From Bacteroidales bacterium (GTDB taxonomy: Bacteria > Bacteroidota > Bacteroidia > Bacteroidales > Bacteroidaceae), in NCBI GenBank assembly GCA_022784065.1, contig JALFUO010000021.1, positions 1 through 35,051 on the forward strand: DNA of 35,051 nt. Direction: 5' to 3'. A model generated the notes under the pieces. That model was not told where the DNA came from and ran no database searches. It saw nothing but the letters and a program-made list of their open reading frames with translations. The translations under genes were made by a program, and so were the position numbers. Shown here one piece after another: positions 1-7,109 of the stretch; the stretch's first letter is position 1, and every line of letters begins with the position of its first letter.

Positions 1-336
1 GAGAAGTTCTGTTCCGTAACTGGGAGCATTCATATAGTTTTCATCTATAAGGTTACGCGAAGACAGCAAAAGTCTGCTGTCCCTGTTCACGGTAAAACAA
101 AATCCCAAAGGAACGTAAATCTTGTTGAGATATTCCTCCACATCGGACCAGAATAGTTTTACAGCGGCTTCATCGCCATAAAAGTCTTCCTCAAAGGATG
201 ACCTTGTAACTGGCACTGCCACCTTGTAATAACGCATTACATTGTCGCCGGGAATGGCGTTTTGCGACTTGGACGGTGCGGATACAAGTATGCACAGTAA
301 GAAAACGAAAATAAAACTTAACCTTGAATGTTTCAT
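1..336 (-). CDS. Secreted protein of unknown function, N-terminal part only
   Basis: Reading the minus strand from the ATG at 336 gives 112 codons with no stop, running off the window edge, so only the N-terminus is present. Residues 1-25 form a typical signal peptide: K and R near the start, then a hydrophobic run FIFVFLLCILV, then small residues before the mature part. The protein is therefore exported. The mature part is acidic and aromatic (for example FEEDFYGDEAA and KLFWSDVEEYLNKIY) and then LGFCFTVNRD. I do not recognise the family with confidence. It diverges from the WYL operon and is separated from it by about 400 nt. Base composition is intermediate between the AT-rich island and the GC-rich core, so it is unclear on which side of the island boundary it lies. 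Confidence 0.75.
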   Translation of the reverse strand, partial: MKHSRLSFIFVFLLCILVSAPSKSQNAIPGDNVMRYYKVAVPVTRSSFEEDFYGDEAAVKLFWSDVEEYLNKIYVPLGFCFTVNRDSRLLLSSRNLIDENYMNAPSYGTELL

Positions 337-534
337 AGAAGTATGTATTTAGGGAGGTTTTATAAATCCACTTTAAGATTAGCGAGTAGTCAGAACCTCA
401 TTAAGGCTCTACCGCTGATGTGATTTTGTTTCCGCAAATTTGGCGAAACTTTTCAAATATTGCAAGTATCTCTATTGATATTTTTCGGGGGGATCATTAT
501 TGCTTGCAACTCAATAGCATTTACGTAACGCAAT

Positions 535-572
535 ATCCTCCATAATCCAAGCAGCGATTATGGAGGATTTTT
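535..572 (+). terminator. Orphan hairpin resembling an intrinsic terminator
   Basis: A perfect 13-bp stem (535-547 with 556-568, ATCCTCCATAATC against its complement) closes an 8-nt loop and runs into five T on the plus strand. It has the form of a rho-independent terminator, yet no plus-strand gene precedes it in the window. It may end a small RNA or be a leftover from a replaced gene. Confidence 0.5.
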
Positions 573-664
573 GTATCTCTGCCTCAAGAGAAACGCAATG
601 ACGAATAAAACATACGACGGAGCGACGAACAAGAATCCGCATTCTGCCCCAAAAAAATCTCGCC

Positions 665-683
665 TATGCCCACAACGGGCATA
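665..683. promoter_or_regulatory. Inverted repeat, candidate operator of the WYL operon
   Basis: TATGCCC (665-671) and GGGCATA (677-683) form a perfect 7-bp inverted repeat with a 5-nt spacer. It ends 10 nt before the -7 box of the operon. The half-site TATGCC occurs again at 724-729, followed by a shorter palindrome TGCC-GTAT-GGCA (726-737) that spans the start codon. Position and symmetry suit binding of a dimeric repressor. That the WYL protein binds it is inference. Confidence 0.45.
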
Positions 684-693
684 CATATTATAA

Positions 694-701
694 TAACTTT
701 G
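694..701 (+). promoter_or_regulatory. Bacteroidetes-type -7 box for the WYL operon
   Basis: TAACTTTG matches the Bacteroidetes primary sigma -7 consensus TAnnTTTG and lies 30 nt before the ATG at 732. I see no convincing TTTG -33 element at the usual distance. Confidence 0.5.
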
Positions 702-731
702 CAGCCGTAACCTTAAAACTGTATATGCCGT

Positions 732-1646
732 ATGGCACTTAATCAAACAAATAAGCTTGCGTGGATTGTAGAGACCATCTACAAGGCCCGCAAGATAACA
801 TTTGAAGACCTCAACCGCAAATGGATAGACAATGCCGATCTAAGCGGCGGTGAGGAAATGCTGAAGCGGACATTCCACAAATGGAAGTGGAGTATCTTCG
901 ACACTTTTGGGCTTGTAATCGAATGTGAGAAGGCTGCTCCATATCATTATTATATAGAGAATGCAGACGATTTGAAGAGTGGAAGTATCGAGAACTGGCT
1001 GCTAAGTACTTATTCCGTCAGCAATTCTCTTATTGAGAGCAAATCTATAAAGGATAGGATTATACTCGAAGATATACCAAGCGGGCGCGATTATCTTAAC
1101 CCCATCTTAGACGCGATGAAGAAGAACCGCTTCATCCATATCACCTATTACAACTATTGGCATGAGGATAACAGGGACCATTACCTGATGCCTTTGTGCG
1201 TTAAGCTGTTCCGTCAGCGTTGGTATATGGTGGGGCGGATATGGCCATCAGGGCTGGACATTCTTTTCAGCCTTGACAGAATACGAGATTTCCGTCTCTC
1301 GAATCATACCTTCGAGTATCCGAAAGACTTCTCGCCGCAGGAATACTTTGACGGTTGTTTCGGTATCATACCAGACAAGAAATGTAAGGTTGAAGATGTG
1401 CTCCTGAAAGTAAATGCAGGACAAGCCAACTTTATGCGAGACCTGCCCATGATGGAGAACCAACAGGAAATTGAGCGCAATGAAGAATATAGCATCTTCA
1501 AAATACACGTCCGTCCAACCTTCGACTTCCAACAGGAACTGCTCTGGCATCGCGAAGAACTCGAAGTGCTCGAACCCCTCTGGCTTCGCAAGGAAATAGC
1601 AGGAGTGGTTAAAAGAATTTGGAACAAATACAAGGAAGACAAATGA
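732..1646 (+). CDS. WYL-domain transcriptional regulator with N-terminal winged helix
   Basis: The product is 304 aa. Residues 1 to about 75 look like a winged helix-turn-helix (KLAWIVETIYKARKITFEDL then a second helix). Residues about 125-190 are a WYL domain, with W164-Y165-M166 in place of W-Y-L and an LDRI motif at 181-184. Residues about 210-300 fit the WCX-type C-terminal extension. WYL proteins of this layout (BrxR, CapW) are known to control phage-defence operons and are thought to sense a ligand through the WYL pocket. Here it is the first gene of a four-gene operon, and its stop overlaps the next start (ATGA). It probably autoregulates through the palindrome at 665-683; that is inference. 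The domain call is secure, the signal sensed is unknown. Confidence 0.88.
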   Translation: MALNQTNKLAWIVETIYKARKITFEDLNRKWIDNADLSGGEEMLKRTFHKWKWSIFDTFGLVIECEKAAPYHYYIENADDLKSGSIENWLLSTYSVSNSLIESKSIKDRIILEDIPSGRDYLNPILDAMKKNRFIHITYYNYWHEDNRDHYLMPLCVKLFRQRWYMVGRIWPSGLDILFSLDRIRDFRLSNHTFEYPKDFSPQEYFDGCFGIIPDKKCKVEDVLLKVNAGQANFMRDLPMMENQQEIERNEEYSIFKIHVRPTFDFQQELLWHREELEVLEPLWLRKEIAGVVKRIWNKYKEDK

Positions 1647-2131
1647 AAGACTTTGCAGCAATAGACTTTGAGACAGCCAACAACGAGCGTAGTTCTGTAT
1701 GTAGCGTCGGTGTTGTCATCTATCGTGGCGGCATGAAAGTTGATGAGTTCTATTCACTCATCAAACCTGAACCTGAATACTACAATTATTGGTGCACTCA
1801 GGTACACGGGCTTTCTTCTGAAGACACAGAAGATGCTCCGATATTTCCCGATGTATGGAAGCAGATAGAGCCTAAGATAGCCGGGCTTCCTCTTATTGCC
1901 CATAACAAAGCATTCGACGAAAGTTGCTTGAAGGCGGTTTTCCGTGTTTATCAGATGGATTACCCTGATTACGAGTTCCACTGCACATGTATTGCTTCTC
2001 GCAAGGTTTGGCCAGAAGGGCCCCATAACCTCGACATCATAGCCGCACGTTGCGGATATATCTTGGAGAACCATCATCACGCTTTGGCAGATGCAGAAGC
2101 ATGTGCTGCCATTGCCTTACAGATATTATAA
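1643..2131 (+). CDS. DEDDh-type 3'-5' exonuclease
   Basis: I choose the ATG at 1643 (162 aa) rather than an upstream in-frame ATG at 1619. It gives a 4-nt ATGA overlap with the WYL gene, has a purine-rich AAGGAAG just before it, and starts directly at the family's first motif. DnaQ-fold motifs are visible: D8-F-E10, an H-N-x-A-F-D block ending at D92, and H145-x4-D150, so all DEDDh catalytic residues are present. Family members remove nucleotides from 3' ends of DNA or RNA using two metal ions. This one stands alone with no polymerase or helicase domain. Coupling to the WYL and DUF262 genes suggests an auxiliary nuclease of a defence operon; the substrate cannot be read from sequence. WYL plus exonuclease pairs may also travel without the DUF262 genes. 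Confidence 0.9.
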   Translation: MKDFAAIDFETANNERSSVCSVGVVIYRGGMKVDEFYSLIKPEPEYYNYWCTQVHGLSSEDTEDAPIFPDVWKQIEPKIAGLPLIAHNKAFDESCLKAVFRVYQMDYPDYEFHCTCIASRKVWPEGPHNLDIIAARCGYILENHHHALADAEACAAIALQIL

Positions 2132-2139
2132 AATAAGAA

Positions 2140-3957
2140 ATGATAGCCTATACAGCGCTATCTAAACTGATGATTATTATGAGAATAAAGACGTGGGTAA
2201 ATGATACTGTTCGTGAGTTTGCCAGCAAGACGTGGCCACAAAAAACAGTCAGATGTAACTACAATGTTAACTCGTCAAGAATGAGAGACGAAAACCGCTG
2301 GATAAAAATTTCTTCCCCTATTGATGATGATTATATTCATTACGAGATAACACACGAGCATATAGAACTACACTTTGAATACTCCAATTCAAAAGATAAG
2401 GGCATAACCGCCAATGCAGAGTTAGTGGATTATCTTGAGAAACAAACCGAAACGTCAAACCAATATGTATGGACGGATTTCCTTGGCGGAGATTCTGTCA
2501 GGTGCGTTTATATTGAAAAGATCCATGAATGGGATATGCTTGACAAACTCTATGATGTTGTTACTTACTTTGACAAACTGATTTCTGATTATCTCACAAA
2601 TAATCAAATGGCAATCAGCACGTCAAAGATAATCGTAGATAATTCTATCAAGGCTCCGAACTATTCTGTTGAACTGACAACATATCCACTTGAAGAAGTA
2701 TTCAAAAGAAATCTTTCCATTCCTGATTATCAACGTGTTTATTGCTGGGAAGAGAAAAATGTCAAGTGCCTTCTTGATGACTTATTACTTCATTCTGAGC
2801 AACAAAAAACGTCTGATTCTCCTTATCGTTTAGGTACAATAATTTTGCATTATCACGATAATACGTATGATATTATTGATGGTCAGCAAAGACTTGTCAC
2901 TTTATCACTCATTCTTGCCGAACTCGGAATTGAAACATGCCTTTTGGAACAAAAGTTTGATTCCAGTGTAGCAATAGACTATATTGGATACAACAAATAC
3001 CTTGTAGAAAATTTTGTAAGAAAGTATGTTTCTGAAAGAAAGAACTTTCTTACTAACCTACTTCATAACATAGAGCTAAGCGTTCTAATCCTGAATAACT
3101 CATCATTGGATTTAGCATACACCTTTTTCTCCAATGAAAACTCAAGAGGGGTATCGCTGACAGATTACGACCTGCTAAAAGCACATCATCTTAGGTTTAT
3201 TCCTGAAACGTTTGAACAACAATCACGAAAAGCAGCCGAGACCTGGAATCAGATGATAAAGGAAGGTAAGAGTAAAGTTTCTGAGTACGAGCCCATCCCT
3301 GACTATGAGAGAACATTAGACACTTATCTATATAATCTCCGTCAGTGGATGAAAATGGAGTATCATGATACTAAGGATAACGACCGTCATATAAAGAACG
3401 AGTATGAGGCGGCCCCTATAATGCAAGAAGTCCCACCTTTTGGGGAACAATTCTTTTTTAACGAACCTATCCAAGGCGGAACGCATTTCTTCTCTTTTGT
3501 TGAAATTCATCTCGCAAAATATCGTTCTTTCACAAAAACAGCTGTCTACCATAGCATCCATAATAGACTCACCGGCAAAGGGAGCATACAATGGTATAGG
3601 AACACCATCGAAACTTTGCTGTTCGGATATTATGAGAAATTCGGAGAACACTGTTTTGCCGATGCTGCAATTTTAATATCAAGAGTATTATTACAAAACA
3701 GATATAATACTTCAAGAGCCCAGAAAGGCTCGGTATATAAATATGTATCTGATTTGGGTATAATACTAATGATTAATCAAGCGACATCACCAACATTTTT
3801 TCTTGCAGAGATATATAACATAATACGTGACTACCCAATTAAATATCTTCAAGAGATGCTTCCGATACAGCGATCTATGAGAAGGACAATCATTGATATT
3901 AAAAACGAACTCGCTGGTAATATATATGTTGAATCAATTAGAAATCTGAAATTATGA
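2140..3957 (+). CDS. DUF262 (GmrS-like NTPase) protein with extra N-terminal domain, no HNH
   Basis: The product is 605 aa from the ATG at 2140. In-frame ATGs at 2170 and 2179 are possible alternatives, since the first ten codons add no recognisable motif. Residues about 15-160 form an extra domain I do not recognise. DUF262 follows, with I194-PDYQR, then DGQQR at 247-251 (the ParB/Srx-like nucleotide-binding motif of GmrS) and SRGxxLxxxDLLK at about 335-347. The C-terminal third shows no DUF1524 H-N-H signature, unlike its neighbour. In GmrSD and SspE enzymes DUF262 binds and hydrolyses nucleotide and governs a nuclease half. Here it probably works as a partner or sensor for the next gene. 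It lies 8 nt after the exonuclease and overlaps the next start by 4 nt. Confidence 0.85.
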   Translation: MIAYTALSKLMIIMRIKTWVNDTVREFASKTWPQKTVRCNYNVNSSRMRDENRWIKISSPIDDDYIHYEITHEHIELHFEYSNSKDKGITANAELVDYLEKQTETSNQYVWTDFLGGDSVRCVYIEKIHEWDMLDKLYDVVTYFDKLISDYLTNNQMAISTSKIIVDNSIKAPNYSVELTTYPLEEVFKRNLSIPDYQRVYCWEEKNVKCLLDDLLLHSEQQKTSDSPYRLGTIILHYHDNTYDIIDGQQRLVTLSLILAELGIETCLLEQKFDSSVAIDYIGYNKYLVENFVRKYVSERKNFLTNLLHNIELSVLILNNSSLDLAYTFFSNENSRGVSLTDYDLLKAHHLRFIPETFEQQSRKAAETWNQMIKEGKSKVSEYEPIPDYERTLDTYLYNLRQWMKMEYHDTKDNDRHIKNEYEAAPIMQEVPPFGEQFFFNEPIQGGTHFFSFVEIHLAKYRSFTKTAVYHSIHNRLTGKGSIQWYRNTIETLLFGYYEKFGEHCFADAAILISRVLLQNRYNTSRAQKGSVYKYVSDLGIILMINQATSPTFFLAEIYNIIRDYPIKYLQEMLPIQRSMRRTIIDIKNELAGNIYVESIRNLKL

Positions 3958-5840
3958 AATATACTCCTTGTACAATTAATGATGCAGAATATTCAATACC
4001 TCTGTATCAAAGACTTTTTGAGTGGGGATCAGAAAATGTTGCCCAGTTATTAGATGACTTACAAAGTGCGTTTGAAAAGTACATTCATATATCAAGCTCA
4101 ACAATTTCAGAAATCGACCCAACCGAAGGGGATTACTATATAGGAATGCTTACATCTACTGTTGCCGACAAATCAGGTGAGAAATTATATCTTGTTGATG
4201 GTCAGCAGCGCTTTACTGTTATGACCTTAATCGGCTGTGTTATGCAATCTAACGCAAGAGATTCTTGGCGGAAATTCCTTTTGTACAGAGAGAAACCGCG
4301 TTTGTCTTTCATTTCCAGGAAATCAGACGAGCTGTACTTAATCAAATTGATAAACCAAGAGTTTGACTATGAGGGAGAATTGGTGAACTATAAAATGAAA
4401 GAAGCCATTAAGACCGTCAGGGATCATATGGACAAATTTCAAGGCGACAAGGAAGCATTTGCCAACTACATATATAATCATCTTTCATTTTTTATCTCTG
4501 AACTGCCAGAAAAATATGGAGTGCAGGAGCTCAACAAATACTTTGAACGAATGAACAGCTCTGGCAAAGATTTGGAGCATCATGAGATTCTAAAGGTTAA
4601 GATACTCAGCAAACTTGATGGAAATGTTTCTCTTTACATGCAGTTATGGAATAAGATAGCTGATGTGGATACAATATTGCTGCGCAAGAAAGACTATCAA
4701 CAAGAATCGGAAGCCGAATACAATTCCAGGAAGAATAAGGTTCTCATGTCTTCTTTAGCTGATATTGAAGCTTCCCCCGAATTGATTAACAACTTAAAAG
4801 ATGAGGACAACAAAGATGCCCTTCCTATAAAAAATATAGGTATCAGAAATAAGAAACCCCAAGATTTTAGCAACAACCATTTTAACGGTTCCAAAAGCGT
4901 TCTTCGCTTTCCGCAACTGCTATTACTAACACTTTTCCTCTATCTAAAAAACAAGAAAGGCGATGAGTTTTCGCCAAAACTTGAGGATTTCTTTAATCAG
5001 AACAAATTACTTGAAACGTTTCAAAAGCATCTACCTTTTGAGGGCGTTAGTGTAAACAAGGAATGCTTAAAAGAGTTTTTTGAGCATCTTCTTCATTATC
5101 GAGTTGCAATGGACGTATGTTTCGTCAGATCTTTGGAATATGGTTATTCATTAGATATGAATTTACCTGAGGATAATAAGGATTTAAGAGAATTGATGAT
5201 GTTTGAATCATTCCTATATGTGTCATCTTCAAACCTAACATATTACAGATGGTTTGGGTGGCTAATGGCATACGTTATGAATAACAAAAGAATACCTAAC
5301 GCAAAAGAGTTATTCTTGGAGTTGAAAAAGCAAACAGATTCATTGAATAAGCTTCCTAAATACAGTAAATTACACTTTGGAAAAGAAATTAAATACTGGT
5401 TTTGGAGACTTGATTTCTATATATGGCAGCACCGATATGAACTTTTCAAATCAGAAGAAGATGCCTCATATCTGGATATTGCAGAAAACTACGTATTCAT
5501 TAGGAATCGTAGCATTGAGCACATAGCTCCTCAGCATCCAAAGACAGAATCAAAATTGCAGTGGTCAGAAAGTGAAGATGATAACGCGCTGCTCAATAGT
5601 TTTGGTAATCTTGTTATGATTTCTCAAAGCTTGAACTCTGCATTAAGCAATTCCTCTTATGAGGAAAAGAAAGCTCATGTTGAATCCTATTTCAATAGTG
5701 TCAACGGAACGATAGAAAGTCTTAAACTCCTTATGGTATATAAAGACTTCTCAACATGTTGGTCAAAAGATAATATCCCATTACACGGTGAAAAGATGTA
5801 TTCATTCTTGAAAAATGACATAACACCTGACGTAGAATAG
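3954..5840 (+). CDS. DUF262 + DUF1524 (GmrSD/SspE-like) restriction nuclease
   Basis: The product is 628 aa and its start overlaps the previous stop (ATGA). The N-terminal DUF262 has I15-PLYQR, an IGMLTS segment and DGQQR at 82-86, followed by MNSSGKDLxxxxxLK. The C-terminal DUF1524 HNH nuclease is clear: S520-IEHIAPQ with H523, then FGNLVMI (550-556), L-N-S and a downstream KK. This matches the fused GmrSD layout of type IV modification-dependent restriction enzymes, and SspE of phosphorothioate systems. Those enzymes cleave DNA under control of DUF262 NTP hydrolysis. No modification genes (dnd, ssp, methylase) are adjacent, so a stand-alone sensor of modified phage DNA fits best; the target is inference. 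AT-rich composition suggests transfer. Confidence 0.88.
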   Translation: MKYTPCTINDAEYSIPLYQRLFEWGSENVAQLLDDLQSAFEKYIHISSSTISEIDPTEGDYYIGMLTSTVADKSGEKLYLVDGQQRFTVMTLIGCVMQSNARDSWRKFLLYREKPRLSFISRKSDELYLIKLINQEFDYEGELVNYKMKEAIKTVRDHMDKFQGDKEAFANYIYNHLSFFISELPEKYGVQELNKYFERMNSSGKDLEHHEILKVKILSKLDGNVSLYMQLWNKIADVDTILLRKKDYQQESEAEYNSRKNKVLMSSLADIEASPELINNLKDEDNKDALPIKNIGIRNKKPQDFSNNHFNGSKSVLRFPQLLLLTLFLYLKNKKGDEFSPKLEDFFNQNKLLETFQKHLPFEGVSVNKECLKEFFEHLLHYRVAMDVCFVRSLEYGYSLDMNLPEDNKDLRELMMFESFLYVSSSNLTYYRWFGWLMAYVMNNKRIPNAKELFLELKKQTDSLNKLPKYSKLHFGKEIKYWFWRLDFYIWQHRYELFKSEEDASYLDIAENYVFIRNRSIEHIAPQHPKTESKLQWSESEDDNALLNSFGNLVMISQSLNSALSNSSYEEKKAHVESYFNSVNGTIESLKLLMVYKDFSTCWSKDNIPLHGEKMYSFLKNDITPDVE

Positions 5841-5964
5841 GTTTTATAAACGCAAGTCGGTTGCTTACCGAGAAAATAATGAATATTATACGCAATGCAA
5901 GAAATTTCGCATTCCAATTAAAAAAAGACATGCATTGGTGCCCATATAAGGCATACCCAATAGC

Positions 5965-5972
5965 TATCTTTG
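5965..5972 (+). promoter_or_regulatory. Bacteroidetes-type -7 box before the small protein
   Basis: TATCTTTG matches TAnnTTTG and lies 43 nt before the ATG at 6016, in the gap after the DUF262/DUF1524 gene. A TTG at 5935-5937 is somewhat too far away to be a standard -33 element. Confidence 0.55.
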
Positions 5973-6015
5973 CATTGTCGGATAAGACAATTTGTATCAC
6001 TTAAATTTAATCATT

Positions 6016-6246
6016 ATGGCACTCTGGAAAATTTCAGTAAAGACGAGCGGAACGGTTAATGGCGTCCGTCTCGAAAAGGGCATGTCGGTAGAATGTGTCA
6101 CTACTTCTACAAGTAATCCACTGCAGACTAATCTCACTAAGAACAAACCAATGATTGGGCAACTGTTCATGAACAAGTATGGTGTTGACCTCGAAAAGGC
6201 AGGATTGATTAGTATGGGCCGTCTTTCTTGCGAAAAGATTGGATAA
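6016..6246 (+). CDS. Small protein, probably DUF6140 family
   Basis: The product is 76 aa from the ATG at 6016. An in-frame ATG at 5992 would add eight residues but lies only 20 nt from the -7 box and gives a poor N-terminus. The protein starts MALWKISVKTSGTVNG, continues with RLEKGMSVECVT, has a middle NPLQTN and a C-terminal KYGVDLEKAGLISMGRL. I recognise the pattern as that of short Bacteroidetes proteins labelled DUF6140, which have no known function. It has no signal peptide, membrane segment or catalytic motif. It has its own promoter and a strong terminator, so it is a one-gene unit behind the DUF262 operon. A role linked to that operon is only a guess from position. Confidence 0.75.
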   Translation: MALWKISVKTSGTVNGVRLEKGMSVECVTTSTSNPLQTNLTKNKPMIGQLFMNKYGVDLEKAGLISMGRLSCEKIG

Positions 6247-6259
6247 CCTATTTTTGAAC

Positions 6260-6310
6260 AAAACCGATTGGCAATAAGCGTTAAGCCCAAAGCCAATCGG
6301 TTTTATTTTT
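6260..6310 (+). terminator. Intrinsic terminator after the small protein
   Basis: A perfect 13-bp stem, AAAACCGATTGGC (6260-6272) with its complement (6292-6304), closes a 19-nt loop and runs into TTTTATTTTT. It marks the right end of the AT-rich accessory block. Confidence 0.8.
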
Positions 6311-6750
6311 ACCTTTCAGTCTCTTTCTTGTCCTTGATTATCTGCCTAACATTTGTTTAGCCTTCCTCGGCGTCGATACAATTTCCCTATACGTATTTTT
6401 TTACCCCGAAAAACCCTTCAACCATTCAGCCGCGCCCCAAACGCATTGTTTTTGAGCCGCTTGCCGCTGAATGGTTTGAGGCGCAAACCTTTCAGAACTA
6501 TTCATCTTTGGCTGCTTCGGCATAGCCCAAGCAAACTTGGCTTCCGCGCTCGCCTTGTACAAAGGTGAATGTATATGAAAGGTTTTATTTGCCGCGGCAC
6601 AGGCCGGCACAAGTCCGCAATTCTCTTAGCAACGCCCTATCATTATCACACGTGACAATCTGTGCGCACACGGCAGACAGATTTTATTTCCTCAGAGATA
6701 TTTTTTACTCTCAGCAAGATAATTTTCACTATCTGATAAGAAAAAGTCTA

Positions 6751-6906
6751 TTACAAAGTTTGTAATATATGTTACAAAGTTTCTAACACATGTTACAAAG
6801 TTTGTAATGCTTGTTACAAACTTTGTAACAAAAAATGTCTTATAGGGTAGTGAAAAATATCAAGGAGAAAGGAAAAATTTGCTCCGAGAAAGGAAAAATT
6901 TGCTCC
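6751..6906. repeat. 21-bp periodic palindrome array, copy 1
   Basis: Four copies of the 15-bp palindrome TTACAAAGTTTGTAA (one with one changed base, one with the centre inverted) start at 6751, 6772, 6793 and 6814, exactly 21 bp apart. After a 51-nt step come two direct copies of a purine-rich 21-mer beginning GAGAAAGGAAAAA (6865-6885 and 6886-6906). Copy 2 at 18115-18270 has the same length and register. The element lies about 200 nt before the PAP2 gene. Confidence 0.85.
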
Positions 6907-7067
6907 GAGGAAATAAAAACTATCACGGCAGGAAATTCAACTTTCTTTGCATAAGATAGGCTGCGGTTCGGCAATTAGAGCAAGCTCTATTGCACTCGCC
7001 TTGCACTATCTTTGCGGATAATCGCATCTATCTGCTATGAAAAACAGCGTTTCAAACGAAAAAAACG

Positions 7068-7075
7068 TAACTTTG
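7068..7075 (+). promoter_or_regulatory. -7 box before the PAP2 gene
   Basis: TAACTTTG, 34 nt before the ATG at 7110, fits TAnnTTTG. A second match, TATCTTTG at 7007-7014, may be an alternative upstream promoter. Neither has a clear -33 TTTG at the usual spacing. Confidence 0.45.
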
Positions 7076-7109
7076 CAAGGCGTTATGCGCTAAAAGCCCA
7101 TATTCTTAA

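Larger units (their letters stand above)
337..731. other. Divergent intergenic region upstream of the WYL operon
   Basis: There is no credible gene. The short minus-strand frame at 558-746 is unlike any protein and covers the operon promoter, so I leave it out. The region holds a 13-bp hairpin (535-568), a 7-bp inverted repeat (665-683), a TAnnTTTG box (694-701) and a 12-mer AGGTTTTATAAA (355-366) that recurs at 5839-5850. It is AT-rich compared with the core genes to the right. Confidence 0.6.
6311..7109. other. Long intergenic region with structured repeats
   Basis: No gene is credible in about 800 nt. A short frame on each strand between 6353 and 6610 reads through an 11-bp inverted repeat (6420-6430 with 6466-6476) and looks like repeat DNA rather than protein. 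Two similar segments of about 50 nt, sharing CTCGCCTTG, lie at 6514-6565 and 6965-7017. The 21-bp periodic element (6751-6906) and two -7 boxes (7007-7014, 7068-7075) complete the region. Confidence 0.5.

Noticed and set aside
558-746. Minus-strand 62-codon open frame upstream of the WYL gene
   Set aside because: It covers the operon promoter and start codon and has no recognisable protein features.
6353-6765. Several short open frames on both strands
   Set aside because: They lie in intergenic DNA with inverted repeats, overlap each other, and lack promoters or family features.
6751-6828. CRISPR-like array
   Set aside because: Repeats are 15 bp and palindromic with 6-nt gaps, only four units, and no cas genes.
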